Source: Neoceratodus forsteri (Eukaryota; Chordata; Ceratodontiformes; Ceratodontidae). From it: 64,000 bases of DNA. Shown here in pieces: positions 11,165-21,458 of this stretch; within the stretch, counting starts at the first letter, position 1, and each line of letters starts with the position of its first letter. The stretch spans positions 610,728,001-610,792,000 of the forward strand of contig JADMNL010000023.1 in the NCBI GenBank assembly GCA_016271365.2. Direction: 5' to 3'. Both the position numbers and the translations under genes were made by a program. Below the pieces are notes generated by a model. The model had not been told where the DNA came from. It saw only the letters and a list, made by a program, of their open reading frames with translations, and did no database searches.

Positions 11165-11820
11165 AATTTAATCTAAATTTTTGACTCATCAAAGTAGCCA
11201 CCTTTTGCAGATATACTGTAACCGCCGAGCACACTCATGGCATTCTTCCTACAATGGACATCAAATATTGTTCGGGAAGTTCTTCCCAACACTGTTGCAG
11301 AAGTTCCCACAAATGTGTTGCACTTGTAGGCTGTTTGCTCACCTTCTTCCTGTCAGTTCATCCCAAACCAGCTCGATGGAGCTTAAGTCTGGAGACTGTG
11401 CTGGCTATTCCATGATTTGAAGCCTACCGTCTTGTTCTTTTCCTCGAAGGTAGTTCTGACATAGCCTGGAGATATGTTTTGGGTCATTATCTTGCTGTAG
11501 GATGAACCCCTGACCTACTAGGCATCGACCAGAGGGTATTGCATGGCGCTGCAAAATGCTGTGGTAGCCCTTTTGGTTCAGGGTGCCAGTCACTCTGTGC
11601 TGTTGTCCTGTGAGCCGCCTATCACGCAAGCTGTTGACTCTCAGAAACTTGTCTTCTGATTCTGTTGTGGCTTTGGGTCTGCCAGACCTTTTCCTGTCAG
11701 AGTTTCCTCCAGTTTCCAAGTGCCTTTTGATGGTGTAGGAAACTGTACTCACTGACACCTTGGCTTTCTTTGCAATTTCTCTACAGCAGTTTTTGCTAAC
11801 CTAAACCTTTTTTTTAATCG
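11165..11820 (-). pseudogene. Tc1 transposase, internally deleted
   Basis: From the right, the paired helix-turn-helix region appears (VSVSTVSYTIKRHLETGG) with the GRPK AT-hook-like RSGRPKATT. A deletion after RRLTGQQ follows, and the frame resumes at HRVTGTLNQKGYHS. The second catalytic Asp lies in LQQDNDPKH and the Glu in SSIELVW, so two of the three DDE residues remain. The first Asp fell in the deleted part, so the protein cannot be catalytically active. It has lost roughly a third of the usual ~340 residues. The remaining C-terminal ATHLWELLQQCWEEL-type segment runs to about 11180. Confidence 0.88.
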
Positions 11821-11938
11821 CTAGCAGTTTACCGCTTACCTTTGTACCATTTCAGGTTATTCACTGGACTTGAATTGCTTAAATTTCAATAAAAACTGGA
11901 AAAATTGGGGCGTTCTAAAACTTTTGACCGGTAGTGTA

Positions 11939-12620
11939 CATCCGTCTCAGTGTTAGCAGAATGATAACTGTGGGTAACCAGATCTCCAATATTACAACCC
12001 CTTCTGTAAGACATTTTGGGTTTTGGCCCTACCCATTGAGCTACCATAGGGTTAGATGTTGAAATGTTACATCCTTTCTGAATAACATGCCTAATTTCAC
12101 TGGACATTCTGTTATAATCTTACTCAAAGGTAATCCAATCCTCATCTGAGACATTTCTTCTAGAACGGTTATTTTTCGAAACTAATAGGGATTTACGATG
12201 TCTGTTTTTAGCTTTTTGATAAGCACAGCTAACCACTTCACAGAAGTACCGCCTTTTCCCAAAATCTGGCAGACAGTAAACCCACTTCTTTAACAAAGGT
12301 CTTCTCTTCTGTACAATTCCTTCATGGTCGGAGGAACTGACTGTAGGGAATGCTGTTCAGCGTTGATCTAGGGTTGGCACTCTCTGCTTTAATAATGTAT
12401 TCCTTGACACTGGCTTTCTCTATGGCTCTATTATTACAACACCATTTTTCCCCACCAGCGAAATATCCAGATACTCAATACTCCTTGGATCTCATTTACA
12501 TGTGCACTGAATAGTCAAATTATTTGTATTTAACCTATCAATAAATATAGATATGCTTTCTAAATCCCCATCCCATACATATATAATATTATCAATATAG
12601 CTATACCAAGGAACAATGTG
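11939..12620 (-). mobile_element. Penelope-like element, 5' part: reverse transcriptase end and linker
   Basis: The minus-strand reading starts with SYIDNIIYVWDGDLES, where the RT catalytic YIDD is YIDN. It continues through the LDISL...KNG block and the basic linker (KKWVYCLPDFGKRRYF), to NISTSNPMVAQWVGPKPK near 12000. Stops interrupt it. With the GIY-YIG part at 7201-7620 this is the domain order of a Penelope-like element (RT, linker, GIY-YIG). The 5' end is lost at about 12620, where TG/CA-rich Harbinger-like sequence resumes. Confidence 0.75.
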
Positions 12621-13295
12621 TCTGAGTTGGAGGTTTGTGGATGGTAAACACATGTTGCAGCAGTGGTAGGCATCTGTCTATGTCCAGTCAGTACACTGCC
12701 ATGGCCAACTGTGTGCCCCAGATATCCACCATGGAAGTCCCCCTCCACTTCCAGACTATCCACTTCCAGACTATCTGATGCCACATGTTGTGTGTGGCAT
12801 GCCCCAGTGGCATGCTGGTGGGCCATGAAATTGACATGGGGCAGTGGACAGTGGGGTCTTGGGTGGGTCATGCATGTTTAGGACCATGTGATCAATGCAT
12901 ATGGGGTCAATGGCCACACATTTGCCACAGCAGAGCTGCACCTGCACAGACCCTGTTGTGGTGGACATATCCATGGTTGGAGTAGGGTGGGGGGGCACAC
13001 CTAGGCAATGACTAATGGGGCTTACAGGGCCAATCACTGTGGAAGTTCTTGGGGAAACATGTAGGCATGATCCCTGGGCTACTGTGGTGCTCTGCCATCA
13101 CCATTACAGTGGCTACAGTGACCAATCAGTCTTGGCCAGGAAAGGAATGGCTGCTATATGCGGTGACTGTCGGGGTATATGGAGTCATCATGTATCTATG
13201 GGGGGGCCAACATGGACAATGTCCAGGTATTCCAGTTGCCACATCCACTTTAGTTACACTCTATCTAGGCTGTGCAGCAACAACAAAGGCATTGG

Positions 13296-13452
13296 CCATT
13301 CACTAAAAATACCACCAACAGCTTAATCTGGTTCAAGGTCAGTTGGTATTCATCTGTATCCCCCTTCCCCAGGTCGTGCCTGAAAATAGGCAGGATTTGT
13401 CTAGTGCACTTACCCGGTCAACAAAAGCTACATAAATAAAAAAATAAATAAC
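13296..13452 (+). mobile_element. L2-like LINE 3' end fragment
   Basis: This block is the reverse complement of 28372-28530. Both contain a stretch like CTAATCTGGTTCAAGGTCAG, then a CAGG..GTGCCTGAAAATAGGC segment and ACCCGGTCAACAAAA, ending in an A/AAATA-rich tail. The layout (conserved short 3' UTR then (ATAAA)-type tail) resembles the L2-like tails at 43455 and 46618. Confidence 0.65.
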
Positions 13453-14162
13453 CAGATACAATGCATTGTATACCAGTGTTGTGCTAATAGGCACATGGTG
13501 GATCCTTTATCCTCCCACATACAACACCATGGTAGTATCATGATCCATGGGGCTGCACGCAGTGCCATTGCTGTTCCCAACCTTATGCAGCTGTGTTGTG
13601 TGCACTGTGTGTGTGCCCCCGCCCTGTCCCAACTGCAACCCGGGGATGATCATGGATGCCTGTGTCTGGCACACCAGGGTTTGCCAGGGTACAGGATGCC
13701 TCGACAACTGTTGGCAGGCTGTGTGGGTGCCCCTCCATGCTCCAGAACATGACTCTGTACCACAGACCCTGGTGCAATGCTGCCAATGACTGTGACACAG
13801 GTGTACCTCTACCATACCCACTGATGGTGTGTTTACACCCTGACTGGGCTACCACATGTGCTGCATGGCACGGCCATGGCCAGACATCCCTCTAGTGTAG
13901 GGGTCCACAGTGTAGGTCATGGCACACTACATTCAGTCCATTGAGATCATCTGGCACCCATTCTGCCCAAGTGGCATTGCTGTGCATGTGCTGGCTAGAT
14001 TTACAGTGGCAGAGTAAAATGTGCAGTACTTGCATCCCCATCCTGTTTGCACATCTGTCTGATTTTTTTTTCTTCCTAGAACAAAGCAAAAAGATAATGA
14101 GGGGTTTTCATCACTCCACTTTCAATTTGGTGGCAGTAGTTTACAGAGGCCATGAACTCAAA

Positions 14163-14305
14163 CAGAACTGGATACGTAGACAAAAAAGAAATTCAGACCC
14201 ATTGGTAGCATGCACGCTGTCTGATGGCCACTGGTTGCAGCATTGCCACTTTGAAACACCTAAGAGTGTTGGTGTGAATTCTTGTTTGTCTGTGTATCCA
14301 GTTCT
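14163..14305. repeat. Imperfect hairpin
   Basis: GAACTGGATACGTAGACAAAAAAG at the left is matched by the reverse complement of the segment ending TGTGTATCCAGTTC at the right, about 25 of 30 pairs. The loop is about 80 bases. It may be a small foldback element or paired ends of one. Confidence 0.55.
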
Positions 14306-14364
14306 GCTGCTGTTCCACTGTGCACTAGCAACAGTTTTTACTATGAGCACTGTTTTGTACTTTT

Positions 14365-14370
14365 AATAAA
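14365..14370 (+). terminator. Possible polyadenylation signal AATAAA
   Basis: TTTTAATAAAAG lies downstream of the hairpin at 14163-14305. No gene can be tied to it with confidence. Confidence 0.3.
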
Positions 14371-14493
14371 AGAACCTTTACCCAAAGTAGGTGTTCTAAA
14401 TTTTTCTGAGCAATTGTGATTTAGGTATGTGCAGTAGTTTTTCTGGAAACATCGTTTCCTATCTGTTTGAGATTTTTTTCTTTCTGTCCATAG

Positions 14494-14692
14494 GTGTATG
14501 GTGGAGTCCTGACCAGCAGAGGTAGCCCGAGAAGTTGAGGGTCAGGAAAACCTCCTCAGGTGGCTGGTAAAGCAACAACGCTTAATGTTTCACCAGTTGG
14601 AGAAGATCAGTGAAGCTGTCCTGGCAGTGGCGATGGTGGCCCAGTGTTTGGACCCGGCAGCACCTCCAGCACCACCACCACCAGTGCCATGA
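14494..14692 (+). pseudogene. Terminal exon of a Harbinger companion gene
   Basis: A pyrimidine-rich acceptor (TTTTTTTCTTTCTGTCCATAG, ending 14493) precedes a frame reading AREVEGQENLLRWLVKQQRL, then FHQLEKISEAVLAVAMVAQ, a proline/alanine tail and a stop at 14690-14692. An amphipathic C-terminal helix with regular Leu spacing is usual in Myb-like proteins encoded with Harbinger transposases. One in-frame TGA near the exon start could be a decayed CGA. An AATAAA lies at 14823-14828. It may be the 3' exon of the gene whose DNA-binding exon is 6357-6566, in which case the whole Penelope nest sits in an intron. Confidence 0.5.
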
Positions 14693-14822
14693 GGCTGCCT
14701 TTGCTGCATCCATACCTTCCCTTATGACCCCTGCTGGATTTACTCTACCCCCTGTTGCTACCTGCCACCTTGTTTACCTTCTCTTTTCCCATTGTCTTAC
14801 TGTCCTGTTGCCATTTGTTATT

Positions 14823-14828
14823 AATAAA
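14823..14828 (+). terminator. Polyadenylation signal AATAAA
   Basis: TTATTAATAAAGC lies about 130 bases after the stop codon of the exon at 14494-14692, a normal distance for a short 3' UTR. Confidence 0.5.
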
Positions 14829-14870
14829 GCTATGTTTCATACAGAAGCAGCCAGGGGTTCAGATAACTCC

Positions 14871-15150
14871 AATTTTGGAGTATTTGACTTCCAAAAATAA
14901 GACAAAAATTTACAAAATAAACCCAAAAATTAGACGACTTCCAAAATTGCAGGCATGGAAGTCAGAGATTATGGATTTTTTCTAAAAGAAATTGTATTGT
15001 ACCTCTAATATGTTGTATTAACATCCAAAAACTGGTCCTTCCAAGAATACTGACTTCCACAAGTGGGATCATGCAAATATTTTGACTTTCAAAAAATTGA
15101 AATGACTTCCAAATTTTGACTCATGTAAGTTTTAGACTTCCACTAAAAAT
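14871..15150. repeat. Region reiterating GACTTCCAAAA-like motif
   Basis: The motif GACTTCCAAAA or a close variant occurs at about 14886, 14935, 15051, 15083, 15102 and 15134 in the same orientation, with inverted forms such as GGAAGTCAG near 14956. Spacing is irregular, so this is not a simple tandem repeat. Otherwise A/T-rich with no coding signal. Confidence 0.5.
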
Positions 15151-15159
15151 AATTTAACT

Positions 15160-17640
15160 GAACCACTGGAAGCATCTGTGTTGTGTGTCTGTCCTTGGTG
15201 CCCTCTCTGCCAACCCACAGCCACCCCCCCCCCAGTATGCAGCTTCATACTCGATGTCCTGGACAGGCTTAACCTTTGCATGCCCTTTTTGTGGGCTGCA
15301 CTGTCCTTTGTTCTGTGTGCAACCAAGCACCATTACATGGTCCTGCACATGCTACACATGTATGTGCTGTGCACCATCCACCCTGTATTCAGATGGCATA
15401 GCTCCAGTGCTATGTCTCAGAATACAGCAGGCTGTGGGCTGGTGCAGGCACAAATGGTAGTGCCTGCAGTTTTGAATATCTGGCCCCTATCATGGCACAG
15501 AAAGAGATGCCCAGGCAACTGTGGGAGCAGAGCAACAGAGGGGGCATGGCACAGTGAACAGACCCAGGGACAGAGCCAGGGAAGCACAGTGTCAGGCCAC
15601 AGGAGGCCACCACCAGCAGGGGGCACACAGGCACCCGGACACCCCACCCCAGAACACAACGGTGGCACTGATAGCAGGCAACAGGTGGCACCAATGGCCA
15701 ATGGAGGGCCACCAATGGAGTTCCCCCCACAGGCTACAGGCCATGCTCCCACCCACCCAGACCACAGCAATCCACACCCAGGACCATGCAGCCAAGTACA
15801 CACATGCCACACACCCCTGTGAGCCACTGCAAGGCACAGCCACTGACCAAGGGACATAACACCACCACAGTGGGACACACCACAGCACACAGCAGTGAAC
15901 CACAGATGCACAACATGCACACTGACAAAAGCACATCACATGGACACACACTGTGCCACTGCAGCATGGCTCCTCATGCCACCTGCAAAGCAGGCACTGA
16001 CACAGACAGGTACGTCAAAAAATATATATTGAACAATACAACAATATACATGAACAAGAGGGTGGGAAAGAGTAGGAAAGCGAAGGAAGGTGACAGGGAA
16101 CAGGGACTGTACAGAGGGAAGAGGGACTGATGGGGGAGGTACAGCAGGGGAAACAGGGGAATGCTGGGGCAAAAACTAACTGCGGATATGCCCTGCCACC
16201 CCTTGGTGCCCTCTCTGTCTCCAGTCCACCAACATCATCTGGTGCATCTGTAGGATCGCCTCCAATGTGGTGGATGTTTTAAGTATTAACTGGCAGAGCA
16301 GGCTGCAGTACAGTGGCCTCCACCTCCTCTGCTGGACACCTATGACAAGGAATAGGACAGGTGATCAGTGCAATGTCCCACAGTACCATGCCCACCCATG
16401 CACAATGGGCAGCGGGAGCACACACCCCTGGAGTGCCCACCACGGCCACCCACAGGAGGATGGGCCAACACCTGCCAGCAACTCGGCACACCAGTACAAT
16501 GCACAGAGGTGGTCCCAGCTGCAAAATGGCCAACCCGACTGCGTAATGACAGTCACATGGCACAGTGCATCAGCAGCACCACAGCAACAACAGTGTCATC
16601 TGGGCACACACACACCCCACCAACAGCTGGCACATGTGTGCAATGGCCACCCCACAGTGACATGCACTATGCAACACACACAGCTGCCACGGCACATGGC
16701 ACAGGTGGCCATGCCCACACCCACTCCCCCACTGCCCCCCAAGTAAAGTGCGCAGGACCAAGACAGTGCCTATCTGCCCTCTGCGGCCCCACTGGTGCTG
16801 GTCCTGATCTTACACTGCCTCTGAGGCCCACTGCAGCCTGCTGGGCTGCTCCCACCACTCCCGCTGCCCTCGAACGGCGGCGATCCTTAGGTCCTGGGAA
16901 TGGAACAAAGACAGGTGCACATCAGAACACATCCACAGCATCTGCCCACCACCCCCACCCCAGTGCACAAGGTGTGCCCCTGCCCGACATGGCCCACATG
17001 GCTGTATTGCAACACACAAGCTGCGTCTGGCAATGCCACTCTGTAATGCACACAGTGACAGTGTACCCCTCTGCAGGGCATGCCAGGCAGCCTAGTCACA
17101 GTACAGTACTAGGGCACACATGCAAAATGGGCTGACTTACCTGGCCTTGTCACAGCTCCATGCCAGACGCATGTCTGCAGCCATCGCAGGCGCTCTGGGT
17201 CCCAGTGCACAAGGTCCCCATACCTGTGATGGCATTGCTCCCCTGACCTGGCCACCCCAGTGGATTGCTGCAGACTGTCAGCAATCCCCTGCCACACCAC
17301 TACCCTTGACTGCTGCAGGAGCAGCTGTCTGAACAGCTGTGGGGCATGTGGCTGGACGCATGCCACCAGGTTCACCAGTTCAACCTGGGACCAGTTTCTA
17401 GCCAGCCAAACATCACACTGCGCCATAGTGCCAACTGCAACGTGAGGAAGAAAAATGGTGGCCGGAGGCGTACTTGTACCCAACATGCTCCAGATGCACG
17501 ATGCGAGGGTACATGTGCTGTGTCTGCCCATTGCGCAATGCCAGAGATGCACGACATGGGCGTGGCCAGATATGACATGTGATGGGAGTAACCAGGGGTC
17601 AGGGGTCATGCCAGGGGTCAGGGGTTAGCCCCGCACTTTG
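15160..17640. mobile_element. Harbinger-like element block with minus-strand Myb gene
   Basis: GC-moderate, CA-rich DNA holding a spliced minus-strand Myb/SANT gene (17426-16741). TTTTGAATATCTGGCCC near 15470 resembles the TTTGAATATC...GCCCTGG terminus at 21755, so an element end may lie there. Between 15.5 and 16.7 kb, open frames of 60-255 codons overlap in every frame and are compositional. Whether this block and 17.65-21.78 kb are one element with two Myb genes or two elements is not settled. Confidence 0.55.
16741..17426 (-). pseudogene. Harbinger-associated Myb/SANT-like protein gene (two exons visible)
   Basis: The best start is the Met at 17426-17424 (MAQCDVWLARNW). The DNA-binding module occupies 17399-17160: RNWSQVELVNLVACVQ, then VVVWQGIADSL and GEQCHHRYGDL, a trihelix/Myb pattern with three spaced aromatic residues. 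A strong donor, CCAG|GTAAGTC, ends exon 1 at 17141. A good acceptor, TTGTTCCATTCCCAG, opens exon 2 at 16893 and keeps the frame (GPKDRRRSRAAGVVGAAQQA), a basic Ala-rich stretch. The 3' end is not found. Several Trp/His codons where Arg is expected suggest CpG decay. It would bind Harbinger ends and guide the transposase. Confidence 0.65.
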
Positions 17641-17916
17641 CGCACATGCACAATAGCAGGCATGGAGCACCATGCATCAAGGTCCCTATTGTGCAGTGGG
17701 TGCACAGTGAACAATAGATGGCAGCACACTGATCGACACATGTGACCTGCAGTCCTGCGCAGTGCGCATGCCTGGGCATTGTGCCAATACTTGCACCAGA
17801 GCAATCTCAATGCACATGGAGCAAATTCACGATATTCAGCTGCCACATGCAAATGAGCTTATCAGCCAATGCATGGCTCACTGGGGAAATTAGCATATCA
17901 TTACCATGTATTGTGC

Positions 17917-17924
17917 TATAAAAG
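17917..17924 (+). promoter_or_regulatory. TATA box of the Harbinger Myb-like gene
   Basis: TATAAAAG lies about 35 bases upstream of a short leader that ends at a splice donor (GAG|GTAAGT, 17960). The leader intron ends at 18067 (CCACTGGTAG) and the ATG follows at 18072. The ordered TATA box, donor, acceptor and ATG support a real pol II promoter in the element. Confidence 0.6.
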
Positions 17925-18071
17925 CACCATGGACCAGCACTGTATTGCAACCATCTGAGGTAAGTTATGCACATTGCTGGGCCACACTGAGCCCAGCCAG
18001 CATAGCAGGGGGGAATGGGGTGGGGTGCTGCTGACACTGACACACTGCTGTTCATGTCCACTGGTAGCATC

Positions 18072-19420
18072 ATGTCGGAATGTGAGGAGGGTAAGGAGCG
18101 TGGGCCTGCTAGCAAGCGCAGGCCCAATTTCACAAAGGTAGAGGCAGAGCACACCACAGGCCAGGGCTGGGGCCTGGGAGGAGGTGGTGGCATGCGTGAA
18201 CCAGCAGAGCATCCACCAGCAGTCAGTGCAGGAGTGCCGCAAGAAAGTGGGCACAGATAAGCAGCCCATTAAAAAGAAGATGGTGGCCATCTGTGCAGCA
18301 TGGAAAGCCACCAGAGGGGGGCCTGCTGATGCACCACAGCTCACAGTGCAGGAGGAATTGGTGGCAGCCAACATGTGCTGCAGCACTATGGAGGGTGTGC
18401 CAGGTGGATGATTCCAGACGGTGGCAGCCCATTACTGTATGGTATGTATGTCAGGCATGCACAGCATGCAGTGGCAGTGTTGTGGGTGGGAAGGGGACCT
18501 TGCATCACTGACACACCTGTTTTCTCTTTCAGCACCAGCATGCCTGCGTGCAGAGGATGGGGTGCCAGCAGCAACCATGGAAGCAGGCCCAGCACTGGAG
18601 GACCTGCCATCCACCTCCATGGGCATCCAGGGGCCCGATCAGCTGCAGCACACCACCATTGTCCAGCTGGATATCCTGGGCATGGGGTCGTATGAGGCCC
18701 TGGATGCCAGTTTCAGCATCCTCTGCATGGAGACACAGATTGGGGCGGGGTGCAACACCGATGATGACCTGACCATAATCCTGGACAGCATGGGTGGTGT
18801 TGTTGGGAAGACGCCCATACCAGATACCACCACAGGCAGTATGCCCAGTGGTCTGACAGCGGTGGAACCGCTGCCCACCACCACTGTGGGTGCTGCTGTG
18901 TGCACTGCCACAGCTGTGTCATGTGGTGGTGGTGGTGGTGCAACCACGCAGGTGCTGAGCAGCGTTCAATGGCCAGATGGGCAATGGCAGCAGGGGCCAC
19001 AGGGCAGCCTGATGTGGGGTCCACTGCTGTGGTGCCTGATAGGGACTTACCCCACTAGGACCCCACTGTGCAGTGTCCACCTGAGTGGGGGGCTGTGCAG
19101 CGTGTTCAGTCACTACAGGAGTGTTGGCACCCTGCCCAGGCTCCCCAGGGCACCGGCCCATTGGCAGAGCACACCCATTTGCTGTGGGCTTCTGTGGAGC
19201 AATAGGTGCTGTGCCACTGGGGTGCATGCACTGCACATGGAGGTGCGCCAGGCAGTTGAGCAGTGTAAGAGGGGCACTGCACAGCTCCTGGCAGCTATGC
19301 AGTGCTTGTGGGCAGACATGACCGTATCCCAGGATTGCATAGCCAATGCGATCACGGATGGCCTTGCACTGCTGGCTGCCACATGGCATGGCCATCCACC
19401 ATGGACCCCATGCAGTGCAC
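18072..19420 (+). pseudogene. Harbinger Myb-like protein gene with 5' UTR intron
   Basis: The ATG at 18072 opens MSECEEGKERGPASKRRPNF, an acidic then basic N-terminus leading into the first Myb helix (RRPNFTKVEAE). A deletion or frameshift near 18150-18190 moves the frame. The third helix follows as QQSVQECRKKVGTDKQPIKK at 18200-18270, then WKATRGG...MCCSTMEG. An intron 18442-18532 (GTATGT...TTTTCTCTTTCAG) leads to a long open exon (APACLRAEDGVPAATMEAGP). That exon is acidic and rich in Thr/Pro/Gly, and ends with a helical C-terminus near 19230-19400 (LHMEVRQAVEQCKRGTAQLL). The protein is inferred to be a transposase partner. The loss of part of the Myb fold means it is not functional. Confidence 0.6.
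18926..18944 (+). repeat. Short (GGT)n run
   Basis: GTGGTGGTGGTGGTGG inside the long Harbinger exon, encoding a poly-Gly run. Confidence 0.6.
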
Positions 19421-19908
19421 TGTCCACCCAACGATACCAGCATCATGTTACACCCTCACTGTCAAAGCTGGGCTTTGCTGCCGGTATCCCAGGAACATCT
19501 GGGGTGGGCCTGTTTTGGTGCCTACACACCCCTGCAAGGACCTGGTCACAGTACCACAGTTCAACCCATGGGGGGCTGTTGCAAACACCCCTTGTGGTTG
19601 ATGAGCAGCCGTTGTTTGCCGATCTACCCAGGCACGGCTGCCCCCTTGGCCATGGTGCCATGGTTCCGTGTGGTGGCCCTGATGTGCATGCCACCCTGAC
19701 TGCAGTCTGCAGCCGCTGCACTGTGCATGCATGGGTGGCATATGTGTGTGTGCATACCACTGGTGTGGTGCCTGTGTGTCATGCCACATGCTGTCTGCCA
19801 GGCCGCTGGCCCATGTGGTTGAGTGTGATGGGGGCAGTTCTGCACCGGTTACACCTGTGCACTGGTGCAATGCATCTGATCCCCGCCACTTGCCAGCACC
19901 TGGGCACG

Positions 19909-19932
19909 TGGGTGTGTGTGTGTGTGTGTGTT
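19909..19932. repeat. (GT)n microsatellite
   Basis: GGTGTGTGTGTGTGTGTGTTG within the Harbinger element. Confidence 0.7.
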
Positions 19933-20059
19933 GCTGTGTGATGCTGTGTGCAGTTGTGTGTGGATGTGCACCACTGCTGCCCCTACCCCTGCACCATGCA
20001 TCTGTGTGTTCCATGTCCATTGCCATGCATGCCTCTGCCTGTGTGCTGTATCTGTGTGG

Positions 20060-21077
20060 ATGGCCATTGCGTGGGTTTGGCGCCAACCACCTGCAAGCAC
20101 CATAGTGCTCCTGTGCGATGGTGTCTCGATGCTTCCGCACCATCCTTTGCTACCAGGGATCCCTCTGCCAGGGGGGGCTGTCTGCCACCCTCTGGCCCAT
20201 TGCTGTCATCATCCCCACTACTGTTGCCCTCATCATCCTCAACAGGTATCCCACGGTCAATGGCTATGTTGTGCAGTATTCAGCAGGCCAGGAATAGGTC
20301 ACAGGCTGTCGAAGGGCTGTACTGTAGTACACCGCTAGACCTGTCTAGGCAATGGAACCATGCCTTCAGCATCCCAAAGACATGCTCAATGATGCTTTGT
20401 GTGCTGGCATGTGCCTCATTGTAGCGTTCCTCTGCTGGGGATAACGGGCGCTGATAGGGGGTGAGCAGCCATGGCCTCAGTGGATAGGCGCTATCTCCTG
20501 TGTGGATAATGACATGGTTAGCCCTGTATCATCCTTTGCTGTGCCCCTTGTCTGTCCCTGGCACCCTTGCCAACACACCCACCCTGCTCTCCCCCTTCCC
20601 ATGGCCTGCTCTGCCTGGCACCCCTTGCCTGTCCCATACTCACCCACTAGGTGGCACACTAGGGAACCCCTTCCTATTCCTGTAAGCCACACACTCAAGG
20701 CCACTTGGGTGCAGTCAATGGCCCCAAGCATGCCAGGCATACATGCTACCCTGTGGAAGTCCTGCATGGTTGCTGTGTGCTCCACCTGTGTGCTGGGGAA
20801 ATGAATGTATTCTGAAGCATGTGGCAGCAGAGCATTAAGGAACTGCGTGAGGAGGCATAACATGGCTGACTGGGTTATGCCTGTGGTGTCCCCTGTTGGT
20901 CTCTGGAAGGTGTCCCTGGCAAGCAGGCACATGACATCTGTCACTTTTGTATCCACAAACATTGTGTGGCTCCATCTTGTGGGTGCCTGCATCTCTTCAC
21001 TGCACAGCTCACAGAGCTGCCTCAGATTGGCCCTGTTCAGGTGGTACCATCCCACGATCTCCGTGTCTGTGTAGTTC
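20060..21077 (-). pseudogene. Harbinger DDE transposase, damaged
   Basis: From the right: GWYHLNRANLRQLCELC (N-terminal helices), PTRWSH, FQRPTGDTTGITQSAM (the Harbinger HTH) and LNALLPHASEYIHFP. The first catalytic Asp is in GAIDCT near 20720. One frameshift follows, after which YRNRKGFPS is readable. A good donor (GTGAGTATGG, near 20645) and an acceptor before GDSAYPLRPWLLTPY (second Asp, near 20490) are seen. The expected block between them (CDA...PGS.HDS) is missing. The last catalytic Glu lies in SIIEHVFGMLKAWFHCLD (about 20410-20360), followed by CDLFLACCILHNIA. Two frame breaks and the lost block make it inactive. Confidence 0.85.
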
Positions 21078-21431
21078 TAGAAAATGGTGTGGGCATGGTA
21101 CTACCTGTTCCAGGTGTACCACTGATGGGCCCTTCCCCGGCCATGTCGCAGTACCTCCTGCCACCTCACACCCCTCATTATGGCCTCCATAAGGAAGGGC
21201 ACACTATCCATGGCCCCAATATCCTGTTTACCCTTGGGCGGTCAGCTGCTGTGGGCTGTGTGCCACCTTGGTGCACTGTGTGGCACTCTGCCTGCCTATC
21301 CCTCTCACTCTCTCTCTGCCCCAGCTCACTCTCCACTGCCACTTCTGTCCCTCTCCCCCGTGGCTGCCTCTGACAGTCTCTCTGTCTCTCACTGGCTCTG
21401 TCTCTTTGTCTGTTTGTCCCATGTCTCTTGC

Positions 21432-21458
21432 CACTCTCTCTCTCTCTCTCTCTTTCTC
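21432..21458. repeat. (CT)n microsatellite
   Basis: A CTCTCTCT run within a pyrimidine-rich stretch at 21290-21470 on the outer side of the transposase gene. Confidence 0.75.

Larger units (their letters stand above)
7623..11936 (-). mobile_element. Tc1-like DNA transposon with near-perfect TIRs, internally deleted and itself interrupted
   Basis: Terminal inverted repeats CACTACCGGTCAAAAGTTTT... extend about 56 bases (7623-7678 and 11881-11936) with two mismatches. They are flanked by TA dinucleotides (7621-7622, 11937-11938), the hallmark Tc1/mariner target duplication. Without the CR1 at 7767-11155 the element is only about 930 bases, short of the usual 1.3-1.6 kb. The transposase has lost its middle. 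It inserted into a Penelope-like element, whose two halves flank it. Confidence 0.93.
12621..14870. mobile_element. Harbinger-like TG/CA-rich DNA, right part of the interrupted element
   Basis: CpG-poor, TG/CA-rich sequence like 4.1-7.2 kb. It contains an inserted LINE tail (13296-13452), a hairpin (14163-14305) and a terminal exon with a polyadenylation signal (14494-14828). No transposase motif was found. Open frames between 12.6 and 14 kb (60-104 codons) overlap on both strands and show no domain. Confidence 0.5.

Noticed and set aside
15178..17135. Several long open frames (up to 255 codons) on both strands
   Set aside because: They overlap in all frames in a CA/TG-rich, TAA/TAG-poor sequence and show no domains. 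Only the Myb gene on minus at 17426-16741 has support.
18421..19941. A 506-codon open frame that could look like a host gene
   Set aside because: It reads through a clear intron (18442-18532) and lies in a Harbinger element downstream of a Myb-like start. I treat part of it as the companion gene exon; the section past about 19420 is compositional (TG-rich with no stops).
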